Part shown: positions 43,345-50,997 of the stretch, piece by piece
Layout of the letters: every line of letters starts with the position of its first letter
Position numbering within the stretch: the stretch's first letter is position 1
NCBI GenBank assembly: GCA_947652735.1
Contig: CANTEG010000010.1
Location: 1 to 64,000, forward strand
Direction of reading: 5' to 3'
From: an uncultured Lachnospiraceae bacterium
GTDB lineage: Bacteria > Bacillota > Clostridia > Lachnospirales > Lachnospiraceae
DNA: 64,000 nt
Notes under the pieces: model-generated
Databases searched by the model: none
Told to the model about the DNA's origin: nothing
Seen by the model: the letters and a program-made list of their open reading frames with translations, nothing else
Position numbers and translations under genes: made by a program

Positions 43345-44313
43345 ATGGAACAGGGAACACTGGGTGAGCTTTATCTTACACGTTCAGTTACAAAGCATAT
43401 CAGAAAGAAGAATAAGGCGGTTGCGTCAGGTGCCGCAGTGGGCAATGATTATGCAAGGGTCAGTCTGAATGGTGACCTGATATGTACCGAGGCGGTTGCG
43501 GCAGATCCATTAATCGGATGGGTGAAGGCATTTAACAATTTGGCTGTTTCGGGAGCTGTTCCAATTGGAGTACGCATTACATTGCTTTTGCCGCCTGATG
43601 TTTCGGAAAAGGAAATAAAGGACTGTATGGGATGCTTAAACAGCCTTGCTGATAAGGCATGTATACAAATACTTGGGGGACATTCGCAGGTATCCACGGC
43701 ATATGCCATACCGAGTGTCTGTGTGCAGGTGTATGGTGAAGCAGGCGCATTTTGTCTGTGCAGGGAGAAAATTAAAGAGGGATACGACATTGTTATGACA
43801 GGGTATACGGGACTTATGGGAGCTTCCCTTGTCGCAAAAAAACGCAGTGATGAGCTGTTGGGCAGATTTTCTGCAAGCTATGTGGAGGACATGCTCGCAG
43901 ACTGGAAAAGCTACAGTATATCGCCCGCAGCACGAATTTTAGAAAAGTGTGGAGCCTGTTATATGCACGATGTTTCCTGCGGGGGTGTGTATGGTGCACT
44001 TTGGCAGCTTGGAGCAGGAATAAAAAAAGGGATAACAATTGATAATTTTAAAATTCCAATCAGACAGGAAACTGTTGAACTTTGCGAATTTTATGATATA
44101 AATCCTTATATGCTAGATGGAACAGGTGCTTTGCTTGCTGTTACTCAACATGGTCAGGCAGCCGTGGAGGAGCTTTCCAGAGAAGGTATAATGTCACGTG
44201 TGATAGGAAAGGTTGCTTCGGGAAAGGAACGGGTCGTGACAGTCGGAGAGGATAAACGATTTTTAGAGCCCCCAAAGGGTGATGAAATATACAAGGTACT
44301 AAATATATTATAG
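43345..44313 (+). CDS. AIR synthase-related (PurM/HypE-like) protein
   Basis: 322 residues with PurM/HypE-type organisation. The N-terminal ATP-binding half has GNDYARVSLNGDLICTEAVA and ADPLIGWVKAFNNLAVSGAVPIG, followed by ILGGHSQVS. The C-terminal half has MHDVSCGGVYGALWQLG and MLDGTGALLAVT, like the AIRS_C fold. HypE needs a C-terminal PRICE-type Cys end for cyanide synthesis; here the end is EIYKVLNIL, so it is not HypE. No purine or hydrogenase gene is nearby. A kinase- or synthetase-like role with ATP is inferred. The next gene is an Lrp-type regulator 59 bp on. Confidence 0.8.
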   Translation: MEQGTLGELYLTRSVTKHIRKKNKAVASGAAVGNDYARVSLNGDLICTEAVAADPLIGWVKAFNNLAVSGAVPIGVRITLLLPPDVSEKEIKDCMGCLNSLADKACIQILGGHSQVSTAYAIPSVCVQVYGEAGAFCLCREKIKEGYDIVMTGYTGLMGASLVAKKRSDELLGRFSASYVEDMLADWKSYSISPAARILEKCGACYMHDVSCGGVYGALWQLGAGIKKGITIDNFKIPIRQETVELCEFYDINPYMLDGTGALLAVTQHGQAAVEELSREGIMSRVIGKVASGKERVVTVGEDKRFLEPPKGDEIYKVLNIL

Positions 44314-44372
44314 AAAGTGGCATGCGTCATGTAACGGCATGTTAATATATATTTTAAGAAAGAAGGAAAGCC

Positions 44373-44855
44373 ATGAATATTGAGATTTTGAAGCTTTTGG
44401 AAACTGACAGTAAGATGACGGCATGTGACATAGCCAAGATGCTGGGATTTGATGAGGCGGCAGTGGAAGCGGACATTAAGGCGATGGAGGAAGACAAAAT
44501 CATTTGTGGATACCATACCATGATTGACTGGGATAAGGTAGCAGAGGAAAAGGTAACCGCACTGATTGAAGTTAAGGTAACACCGCAGAGAGGACAGGGC
44601 TTTGATAGAATAGCGGAGAGAATATATAATTTTGAGGAAGTGAATGCCGTGTACCTTATGGCAGGCTCCTTCGATTTTACAGTAATACTTCAGGGAACAA
44701 GTCTTAAGGAGGTTTCAAGGTTTGTATCCGAGAAGCTTTCAACAATGGAGGCAATTATAAGCACGTCCACGCACTTTGTTCTCAAGAAATACAAAGATCA
44801 TGGAATCATTTTTGATGCGGTTAAACAGGATGAAAGGTTGGTTATTGCACCATGA
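44373..44855 (+). CDS. Lrp/AsnC-family regulator, AlaR-like
   Basis: 160 residues: an HTH in the first ~60 (DSKMTACDIAKMLGFDEAAV), then a RAM domain with VTALIEVKVTPQRGQGFDRI and VYLMAGSFDFTVILQG. Lrp-type proteins sense amino acids and form octamers. The stop codon region overlaps the start of the aminotransferase gene by 4 bp, giving tight coupling. That pairing matches the alaR-alaT (yugG-yugH) operon of Bacillus, in which the regulator controls alanine aminotransferase. So alanine or a related amino acid is the likely effector. AAGGAAAG precedes the ATG. Confidence 0.88.
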   Translation: MNIEILKLLETDSKMTACDIAKMLGFDEAAVEADIKAMEEDKIICGYHTMIDWDKVAEEKVTALIEVKVTPQRGQGFDRIAERIYNFEEVNAVYLMAGSFDFTVILQGTSLKEVSRFVSEKLSTMEAIISTSTHFVLKKYKDHGIIFDAVKQDERLVIAP

Positions 44856-46018
44856 GAAATCCATTATCAAAGAAAATAACAGAAATAAAGCCATCAGGTA
44901 TCAGAAAGTTTTTTGACATAGTAAGTGAAATGCCAAATGCAATCTCACTTGGTGTCGGCGAGCCTGATTTTGATACACCGTGGCATATCAGGGACGAGGG
45001 AATCTATTCTCTGGAAAAGGGAAAAACATTCTATACGTCTAACTCAGGACTGCTTGAGCTTAGGGAAGAAATCTGTAAATGGTACAAGAGAAAATATAAT
45101 GTTGAGTACGATTTCAAACAAGAAGCACTGATGACTGTAGGTGGAAGTGAAGGTATTGACATAGCACTTCGTGCCATGCTTGACCCAGGTGATGAGGTTA
45201 TCATTCCGGAACCGTGTTATGTTTCATATGTACCGTGTGTTGAGCTTGCAGGTGGTGTTCCCGTAACGATTTCACTGAAAAATGAAAATGAATTCAGGCT
45301 TACCCCTGAGGAGCTGCTTGATGCCATAACGGAAAAGACAAAGGTACTTATGCTTGCGTTTCCGAGTAATCCTACGGGTGCGATTATGACGAAAGAGGAT
45401 CTTGAACCTATCGCACAAATATGTAAAGAAAAGGATATTTATGTCATATCCGATGAGATATATTCAGAGCTTACATATGGCGGAGAGAGACATTGTACAA
45501 TAGCTTCTCTGCCTGAAATGAAAGAACGTACGATTATTATAAACGGATTTTCAAAGGCATATGCCATGACGGGATGGAGGCTTGGATATGCACTGGCACC
45601 TCAGATTATTGCGGAACAGATGACGAAAATTCATCAGTTTGCAATTATGTGTGCACCTACCACAAGTCAGTATGCCGCGATTGCCGCAATCAAGGACGGT
45701 GACAAGGATATTGAGAGAATGAGGGAGTCCTATGACAAGAGACGCCATTTTCTCCTCTCTACCTTTGAGGAAATGGGACTGCCATGTTTTGAGCCTAAGG
45801 GCGCATTTTACATGTTTCCATGCATTAAGGAGTTCGGACTTACCAGCGATGAGTTTGCAACAAGGCTTCTTGAGGAGCAGGAGCTTGCAGTAGTTCCTGG
45901 TACTGCATTCGGTGACTGCGGTGAGGGCTTCATCCGTATTTCCTATGCTTACTCCATTGATGAGTTAAAGGAAGCAATGGGAAGAATCAATACTTTTATA
46001 ACCGGATTAAGAGGATAA
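44852..46018 (+). CDS. Class I/II aminotransferase, AlaT-like
   Basis: 388 residues. ISLGVGEPDFDTPWHIRD is the N-terminal substrate loop. LAFPSNPTGAIM is the Asn-containing PLP site, and YVISDEIYSELTYGG has the Asp-x-Tyr pair. NGFSKAYAMTGWRLGYAL contains the Schiff-base Lys. FIRISYAYSIDELKEAM carries the carboxylate-binding Arg. It exchanges amino groups between glutamate or alanine and 2-oxo acids. The donor and acceptor are not fixed by sequence; context with an AlaR-like regulator favours alanine. It overlaps the regulator by 4 bp and is followed by trmL. Confidence 0.9.
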   Translation: MRNPLSKKITEIKPSGIRKFFDIVSEMPNAISLGVGEPDFDTPWHIRDEGIYSLEKGKTFYTSNSGLLELREEICKWYKRKYNVEYDFKQEALMTVGGSEGIDIALRAMLDPGDEVIIPEPCYVSYVPCVELAGGVPVTISLKNENEFRLTPEELLDAITEKTKVLMLAFPSNPTGAIMTKEDLEPIAQICKEKDIYVISDEIYSELTYGGERHCTIASLPEMKERTIIINGFSKAYAMTGWRLGYALAPQIIAEQMTKIHQFAIMCAPTTSQYAAIAAIKDGDKDIERMRESYDKRRHFLLSTFEEMGLPCFEPKGAFYMFPCIKEFGLTSDEFATRLLEEQELAVVPGTAFGDCGEGFIRISYAYSIDELKEAMGRINTFITGLRG

Positions 46019-46022
46019 CCTA

Positions 46023-46514
46023 GTGTTAAATATAGTTTTACTGGAGCCGGAAATGCCGGCAAATACAGGAAATATCGGACGTACCTGCGTTGCATCGGGA
46101 GCAAGGCTGCATCTGATAGAGCCAATGGGATTTTTGATAAATGACAAGATGCTAAAGCGGGCAGGGCTTGATTATTGGGATAAGCTTGACGTCACTACAT
46201 ATGTAAATTATGATGAGTTTTTGCAGAAAAATCCACAGGCAAAAATTTATATGGCAACTACAAAATCAAAGCAAAGATACACGGATGTCACCTATGAGGA
46301 GGACGCCTACATCATGTTTGGCAAGGAAAGTGCAGGTATACCAGAGGAGCTTTTGCTTGCAAATAAGGAAAACTGTGTGCGTATTCCCATGGTAAAGGAG
46401 GAACGTTCACTTAATCTGTCAAATTCGGTTGCCATAGTTTTGTATGAGGCTATGCGGCAAAGAGGATTTTCGGGTTTGGAGACAGAGGGGCAATTACACA
46501 GTTACAAATGGTAG
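46023..46514 (+). CDS. trmL: tRNA (cytidine/uridine-34 2'-O)-methyltransferase
   Basis: 163 residues from GTG 46023. SPOUT-fold motifs: LNIVLLEPEMPANTGNIGRT at the start, IMFGKESAGIPEELL (motif 2), and VRIPMVKEERSLNLSNSVAIVLYEA (motif 3, with the trefoil knot). It methylates the wobble nucleotide of certain leucine tRNAs. GAGG lies about 9 nt before the GTG. It begins 4 bp after the aminotransferase stop and is likely read from the same transcript. Confidence 0.93.
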   Translation: MLNIVLLEPEMPANTGNIGRTCVASGARLHLIEPMGFLINDKMLKRAGLDYWDKLDVTTYVNYDEFLQKNPQAKIYMATTKSKQRYTDVTYEEDAYIMFGKESAGIPEELLLANKENCVRIPMVKEERSLNLSNSVAIVLYEAMRQRGFSGLETEGQLHSYKW

Positions 46515-46566
46515 CTAGGTTTATTGTCATCAGATGCTTACATGCAGGAGGCTTGTCAGACTTACA

Positions 46567-47505
46567 ATGAAAAATGTGGATTGGTGCGGAAAACCATACT
46601 ATTCTTTGGATGCATATTTTAAACATACTTATGGAACGAAGTGTTACAAGCTTGCAGTTGATGCAGGCTTTACCTGTCCCAACAGGGATGGAAAACTTGA
46701 TGTGCGTGGATGTGTTTTTTGCAGTGCAGGAGGAAGCGGTGATTTTGCTGTCGGCCTGTCCGAGGCACTTTCATCAATTGACAAGCTGTCAGAAAAAAAT
46801 ATAGTTATATATTTTCAGGCATTCACAAATACATATGGTGATGTGGATGATATGAGAAAGCTGTTTACGGCGGCACTGTGCCATGAGCAGGTGATTGGAA
46901 TATCAATTGCCACAAGACCTGATTGTCTTGGAGAAGATGTACTCTTGCTGCTTGAGGAGCTAAAGAAAAGTTTTGTACATAAATTTATCTGGATTGAGCT
47001 TGGATTACAGACCATTCATAGGAAGACGGAACAGTATATCAGGCGGCATTATGGCCTTAATGTTTACGATGATGCTGTAAATAAGCTTAAGCTGCTGCAA
47101 ATTCCATTTATAACACATATCATACTTGGGCTTCCGGGAGAAAACGAAGCTATGATGCTGGAGACTGTCAGATATGTAAGTGACATTTCACGGACAAAGG
47201 GCAGTGAGCCAAACGGAATAAAGCTACAGCTTCTGCATGTTTTAACTGGAACTGACATGGCAGATGATTACATGGCAGGCCGTTTTCGGGTACTTTCTCA
47301 GGATGAGTATATCGAATTAGTAATTAAATGTCTGCAAAATATAGATGAGAACATTGTCATTCACAGAATTACGGGAGACGGACCAAAGAACATACTGCTG
47401 GCACCTCAGTGGTCGGCAAATAAAAGGGGTGTGCTGAACTCATTCCATAAGAGGATGAAAGAGCTTGGTGCAAGACAGGGGATGTTCAATAATGAGGAGA
47501 AATAA
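46567..47505 (+). CDS. Radical SAM protein, YhcC/TIGR01212 type
   Basis: 312 residues from ATG 46567, the first ATG in a family-like position (YYSLDAYFKHTYGTKCYKL). An in-frame ATG at 46534 would add an odd Arg/Leu tail, though AGGAGG at 46546-46551 is 15 nt from the chosen start, which is long. TCPNRDGKLDVRGCVFCSAGG carries the Fe-S Cys residues. ISIATRPDCLG, LGLQTIHRKTEQYIRR and THIILGLPGE are the SAM-binding strands. These proteins act on an unknown RNA or metabolite. The family is sure and the substrate is not. Confidence 0.87.
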   Translation: MKNVDWCGKPYYSLDAYFKHTYGTKCYKLAVDAGFTCPNRDGKLDVRGCVFCSAGGSGDFAVGLSEALSSIDKLSEKNIVIYFQAFTNTYGDVDDMRKLFTAALCHEQVIGISIATRPDCLGEDVLLLLEELKKSFVHKFIWIELGLQTIHRKTEQYIRRHYGLNVYDDAVNKLKLLQIPFITHIILGLPGENEAMMLETVRYVSDISRTKGSEPNGIKLQLLHVLTGTDMADDYMAGRFRVLSQDEYIELVIKCLQNIDENIVIHRITGDGPKNILLAPQWSANKRGVLNSFHKRMKELGARQGMFNNEEK

Positions 47506-47710
47506 ATGAAACATGATAATATAAATTAACGCAGGGCAAGGAAGTGGTTTTTTATCGGCATGGCTTTTTTTTATAGTTCTGAATTTGAAAAACAGCTATG
47601 AAATCAAGTTTAAGGCAACGGCTTCGCAAGCAATCACATCGGTGATTTTTATTCTTTGGTCTGTTATGTTCTTAGCGGGAGTATCAGAATTTTTATATTT
47701 TGGATTTTAA
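47506..47710 (+). pseudogene. Small membrane-protein gene broken by one-base frameshift
   Basis: ATG 47506 has GAGGAG at 47494-47499 and is adjacent to the radical SAM stop. Its frame (MKHDNIN) ends at 47527-47529. One base too many near 47522-47525 shifts into a second frame (from 47525) that runs to TAA at 47708-47710 and encodes INAGQGSGFLSAWLFFIVLN, continuing through a second hydrophobic helix ITSVIFILWSVMFLAG to LYFGF. Joined, the two would give a ~67-residue two-helix membrane protein. The second frame alone has no usual start or ribosome site. It may be a decayed gene, a programmed shift or a sequencing error. Confidence 0.5.
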
Positions 47711-48235
47711 TTACATCATCATGCCGAGAATAATACTTGCGATGATTCCTGCAAGGGATGCGATTAGTGCAACTGCCAATGTCCAGCGGGTTTTAGTGAC
47801 ACCCACTGCAAGAAAATAAACAGACATGGTATAAAAGATTGTCTCTGTGCTGCTCATAAGTACCGAAACGGTATTTCCGATGATTGAGTCAGGCCCATAT
47901 GTTTTAAAAATATCCAAAACCATTCCAGTGGCGGCGGACGAGGAAAAAAGTCTTACTATGGAGATAGGGAACACCTCAGGATGGATTCCAAATACATTAG
48001 CTATGGGGTTAAATATACCGCATAACGCGGACAGACCGCCCGAGCTTCTGAAGATGCCTACGGCAACCAAAAGACCTACAAGGGTTGGGGCGATATCGAT
48101 TACCAGACGAAAGCCCTCACGAACCCCATCCAAAAATACTTCGTAAACGCGGACTTTGTGTGATATTCCGTAGAATACAATATAACCGATAATAAGAGGA
48201 ATTGCATATTTTGATACATATAGAAGGAATTGCAT
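47711..48235 (-). CDS. spmB: Spore maturation protein B (nucleoside-recognition domain)
   Basis: 174 residues from ATG 48235, 5 nt after GGAGG on the minus strand. Membrane helices with the Gate/nucleoside-recognition phrases: IDIAPTLVGLLVAVGIFRSSG, FGIHPEVFPISIVRLFSSSAATGM and SSTETIFYTMSVYF. In Bacillus SpmA and SpmB act together in spore core dehydration and are encoded side by side. Here no SpmA is visible: the upstream neighbour is a divergent phosphoesterase gene. It is convergent with the frameshifted membrane ORF and stops adjacent to it. Confidence 0.87.
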   Translation of the reverse strand: MQFLLYVSKYAIPLIIGYIVFYGISHKVRVYEVFLDGVREGFRLVIDIAPTLVGLLVAVGIFRSSGGLSALCGIFNPIANVFGIHPEVFPISIVRLFSSSAATGMVLDIFKTYGPDSIIGNTVSVLMSSTETIFYTMSVYFLAVGVTKTRWTLAVALIASLAGIIASIILGMMM

Positions 48236-48255
48236 AATAACCTCCATAATTATTC

Positions 48256-48284
48256 TTGAAAAAAATAATGAAATATTATATCAT
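48256..48284 (+). promoter_or_regulatory. Promoter of the DHH phosphoesterase gene
   Basis: TTGAAA (48256-48261), 17 bp, TATCAT (48279-48284). Confidence 0.55.
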
Positions 48285-48333
48285 TACACTATATGTGTTA
48301 CTGGGAAAAAATTATACGTAAAGGGGAAATAAT

Positions 48334-49254
48334 ATGAGATTAGTTACACGTTCAGATTTTGATGGATTAGCATGTGGTGCATTGCTGAAAGAAGCAGGAA
48401 TCATTGATCACTGGACATTTGCCCATCCTAAGGATTTGCAGGATGGTCTTATTCCCATTGATGAAAATGACTGTCTTGCAAATGTACCTTTTGTTGAGGG
48501 ATGTGGTCTTTGGTTTGATCACCATTCAAGTGAGTTTGAGAGAAATCAGCTTGAAGGCAAATATAAGGGTGAAAGCAGGATTACACCATCGTGTGCTAGA
48601 ATTATTTATGAATATTATGGCGGCAGGGAAAGATTCCCTCAGTTCGATGATATGATGGAGGCAGTGGATAAGGTTGATTCCGGAAATCTTACTGTGGATG
48701 AGGTGCTGAATCCTCAGGGATGGATTCTTGTAGGTTTCCTTATGGATCCAAGAACAGGTCTTGGAAGATGGAGAAATTTTACCATCCCGAATTATAAGCT
48801 TATGGAAGAACTGATTGATGCATGTCGTACTATGTCTACGGAGGAAATATTAAATCTTCCTGATGTAGTTGAAAGAATAGAGGTCTACAGGGAACAGACT
48901 GAAAAATTCAAAGAGATGGTACTGGCTCATACAAGGGTTGAAAAGGATGTAATTATTTCGGATTTAAGAGGTGTAGACCCAATTTATACAGGAAACAGAT
49001 TTTATATATACAGTCTTTATCCGGAACAAAATATTTCCATTTGGATTGTAAATGGAAAGGGCGGACATGGGTGTTCTGCTGCTGTTGGTTACAGTATCAT
49101 TAACAAAACCTCAAATGTTGATGTGGGAAGCCTGATGCTTAAATATGGCGGTGGCGGTCACAAAAAGGTTGGAACATGCCAGTTCTCAGATGAGGAAATG
49201 GATGAAAAGCTTCCAATGCTTATTGATGAGCTGGTCAATTATAAAGAAAAATAA
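48334..49254 (+). CDS. DHH-family phosphoesterase
   Basis: 306 residues. RSDFDGLACGALL is motif I (Asp metal ligands), WFDHHSSEFE is the DHH motif III, and a C-terminal DHHA1 domain ends with GGGGHKKVGTCQF. The layout fits NrnA/PAP phosphatase, c-di-AMP or pApA phosphodiesterase, or exopolyphosphatase-like enzymes, which cannot be told apart here. It cleaves phosphodiester or polyphosphate bonds with Mn or Mg. AAAGGGG precedes the ATG. It is monocistronic: it has a sigma-A-like promoter and a strong terminator at 49304-49366. Confidence 0.87.
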   Translation: MRLVTRSDFDGLACGALLKEAGIIDHWTFAHPKDLQDGLIPIDENDCLANVPFVEGCGLWFDHHSSEFERNQLEGKYKGESRITPSCARIIYEYYGGRERFPQFDDMMEAVDKVDSGNLTVDEVLNPQGWILVGFLMDPRTGLGRWRNFTIPNYKLMEELIDACRTMSTEEILNLPDVVERIEVYREQTEKFKEMVLAHTRVEKDVIISDLRGVDPIYTGNRFYIYSLYPEQNISIWIVNGKGGHGCSAAVGYSIINKTSNVDVGSLMLKYGGGGHKKVGTCQFSDEEMDEKLPMLIDELVNYKEK

Positions 49255-49303
49255 ATTTGGTTTACATAAGGTAAAATAACAAAAAAGTAAATATATGTTT
49301 TGG

Positions 49304-49366
49304 GCTGTCTGACAAGGATATTTTCTATTATTAATAAAGTGAAAAATCCTGTCAGGCAGCTTTTTT
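49304..49366 (+). terminator. Strong terminator after the DHH gene
   Basis: GCTGTCTGACAAGGAT (49304-49319) pairs with ATCCTGTCAGGCAGC (49346-49360), and TTTTTT follows. It separates the housekeeping genes from the pilus operon. Confidence 0.85.
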
Positions 49367-49427
49367 ACTTGATGTATGGGCAATTTATCAGGATGTAAGA
49401 GACTGCATCCAAACAGTTTTTTTGTTT

Positions 49428-49458
49428 ACAAATTGTATAATTTCAGAATACAATTTGT
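49428..49458. promoter_or_regulatory. Perfect 11-bp inverted repeat just upstream of the tad promoter
   Basis: ACAAATTGTAT (49428-49438) and ATACAATTTGT (49448-49458) around a 9-nt spacer, ending 3 bp before the -35. No T tract follows, so an operator is more likely than a terminator. Confidence 0.6.
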
Positions 49459-49461
49459 CGC

Positions 49462-49491
49462 TTTACATACTAAAAAATTTTGTGCTATAGT
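49462..49491 (+). promoter_or_regulatory. Promoter of the tad pilus operon
   Basis: TTTACA (49462-49467), 18 bp, TATAGT (49486-49491) with an extended TG (TGCTATAGT). A leader of about 90 nt follows, in which GTGTGAT (49490-49496) pairs with ATCACAC (49531-49537). Confidence 0.6.
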
Positions 49492-49588
49492 GTGATTGTG
49501 TTCGAGAGATGGTGTTCGGCTATCTTGGGATCACACTCTATCGTTCAAATTATATTCATGGTTATTATCTATCTGATTTCAAAACAAA

Positions 49589-50047
49589 ATGATAAAGATG
49601 AGAATAAGGAGTGATAAAAAAATAGAATTTGCATTTTTGACTGTTTTGTCAGGTATGGCGGTCATATATGATATAAAAACCTTTTGCATACCAAACAGAC
49701 TGACATGCTGGGGGTGTATTTGCGGGATGACATACAGCGTTGTTTCGAATGGAATAAAAGGCATATTTGACAGTCTTTGCGGAATTGTATGCCCAATCAT
49801 TATATTTTTGCTTTTGTATGTAGTGAATGTTATAGGAGCGGGGGATATAAAGCTGTTTGCGGCAATGGGCTCATTCATATGGTATAAGGTGTTTTTCATA
49901 GTGGCAGCTTCGTTTGTGTTGGCAGCAGCATATGGACTAGTACTTGGTTTAAGGAAAGGAGGTCTGTTTGTAAATAGAACCAAAATACATATGTCTGTTC
50001 CAATCTTTATTGCCACGGTTGGCTACGGTATTTATTCTCTTTGTTAA
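49589..50047 (+). CDS. tadV: Prepilin peptidase, TadV/CpaA type
   Basis: 152 residues with about four membrane helices and the two aspartyl-protease sites of family A24: Asp in VIYDIKTFCIPNRL and GxGD in VIGAGDIKLFAAMGS. There is no N-terminal methyltransferase/Cys domain, as usual for Tad-type peptidases. It cleaves the leader of Flp and pseudopilins at the Gly-x site. The start is uncertain: ATG 49589 and 49598 are both in frame, while AAGGAG (about 49605-49611) lies after them. It is the first gene of the pilus operon. Confidence 0.85.
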   Translation: MIKMRIRSDKKIEFAFLTVLSGMAVIYDIKTFCIPNRLTCWGCICGMTYSVVSNGIKGIFDSLCGIVCPIIIFLLLYVVNVIGAGDIKLFAAMGSFIWYKVFFIVAASFVLAAAYGLVLGLRKGGLFVNRTKIHMSVPIFIATVGYGIYSLC

Positions 50048-50080
50048 AAGGTGTGTCTGCTAAGGCTTTGGGAGGTATAG

Positions 50081-50968
50081 ATGTATCACTATAAAATTGG
50101 TATATGCGGAGGAGATTTTTATTACAATTTAAAGCTCATGGAATATTTAAACTGCCACGAAGAAATTCCAATTAAGGCAGCAGTATTTTCAACAGGGGAG
50201 GCGGTGGAGGAATATATTCAGGGCAATAATTTGGATATGCTGCTACTTGGTGGAGAAAAACCTGATATGGGGAGCAGCATACCTGTGTCTGGCTTGATTG
50301 ATCAAAGGGATACCACAGATGGGATATATAAGTATCAAAGTGCGGATGCAGTAGGCAGGCTGATTATGGATAGGCTTGGAAAAAAAAGAGCTGGGGAATC
50401 ATCATGGATTTGTATTTATTCGCCTGTTGGCAGATGTGGAAAAACAACGCTTGCAAAGAAAATTTGTACACATCTTACAAGAAGTCTTTATGTTGATTTA
50501 GAGGATTACATAAGTTTTACACCAAGTGAAGCTGAGCTTAAGGATGGGGAGCTTTTCATGTATTATCTGGCATCCGAAAACGATGAGATACTTCAGCTTT
50601 TGGAAAAGCTTGCATTATCAAGTCAAAACAGTGAAGGGTATGTGAGAATTGTAGGAACGACTGTTTATTTTGACAGGCAGGTTAACATTAAGATGCTAAG
50701 CTGGCTGAAGGCGCATATGCTTCAGGAAAACATTTTTGGGCATGTAATATGGGATTTGGGAACAGCCGCACTGCTAAATATACGGATGCTGGAGATATTT
50801 GATGCCGTCATTGTTCCTTATAAGAATGATACTTCAAGTATGTGTAAGATGAATTGTTTTAGAAACTATATAAAAGAAAATATAGGAAAGGAGCTACAGC
50901 AAAAAATAAAATATGTGGAACTGTCAGAGGATGATATTGATGTGGAGAACATCGGGGCATTGCTTTAA
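50081..50968 (+). CDS. tadZ: TadZ/CpaE-type ATPase
   Basis: 295 residues. The N-terminal ~95 residues look like an atypical receiver domain (YHYKIGICGGDFYYNLKLME). A ParA/MinD-like ATPase follows with P-loop SPVGRCGKTT (about 114-123), an inner Asp region SLYVDLEDY, and GHVIWDLGTAALL (switch II-like). It lacks the deviant Walker Lys of true MinD (KGG), which is common in TadZ. TadZ places the pilus machine at a pole or site. GGGAGGT precedes the ATG. It sits between the peptidase and TadA genes. Confidence 0.8.
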   Translation: MYHYKIGICGGDFYYNLKLMEYLNCHEEIPIKAAVFSTGEAVEEYIQGNNLDMLLLGGEKPDMGSSIPVSGLIDQRDTTDGIYKYQSADAVGRLIMDRLGKKRAGESSWICIYSPVGRCGKTTLAKKICTHLTRSLYVDLEDYISFTPSEAELKDGELFMYYLASENDEILQLLEKLALSSQNSEGYVRIVGTTVYFDRQVNIKMLSWLKAHMLQENIFGHVIWDLGTAALLNIRMLEIFDAVIVPYKNDTSSMCKMNCFRNYIKENIGKELQQKIKYVELSEDDIDVENIGALL

Positions 50969-50997
50969 AAGCGTGATAAGAGGAGGCGTTTTATGAT

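Noticed and set aside
43345-44313. HypE hydrogenase maturation factor
   Set aside because: The required C-terminal Cys motif is missing and no hyp or hydrogenase genes are near.
49579-50016. 145-codon minus-strand frame opposite the prepilin peptidase
   Set aside because: The plus-strand frame has both catalytic Asp motifs and membrane helices; the minus frame is its mirror image.
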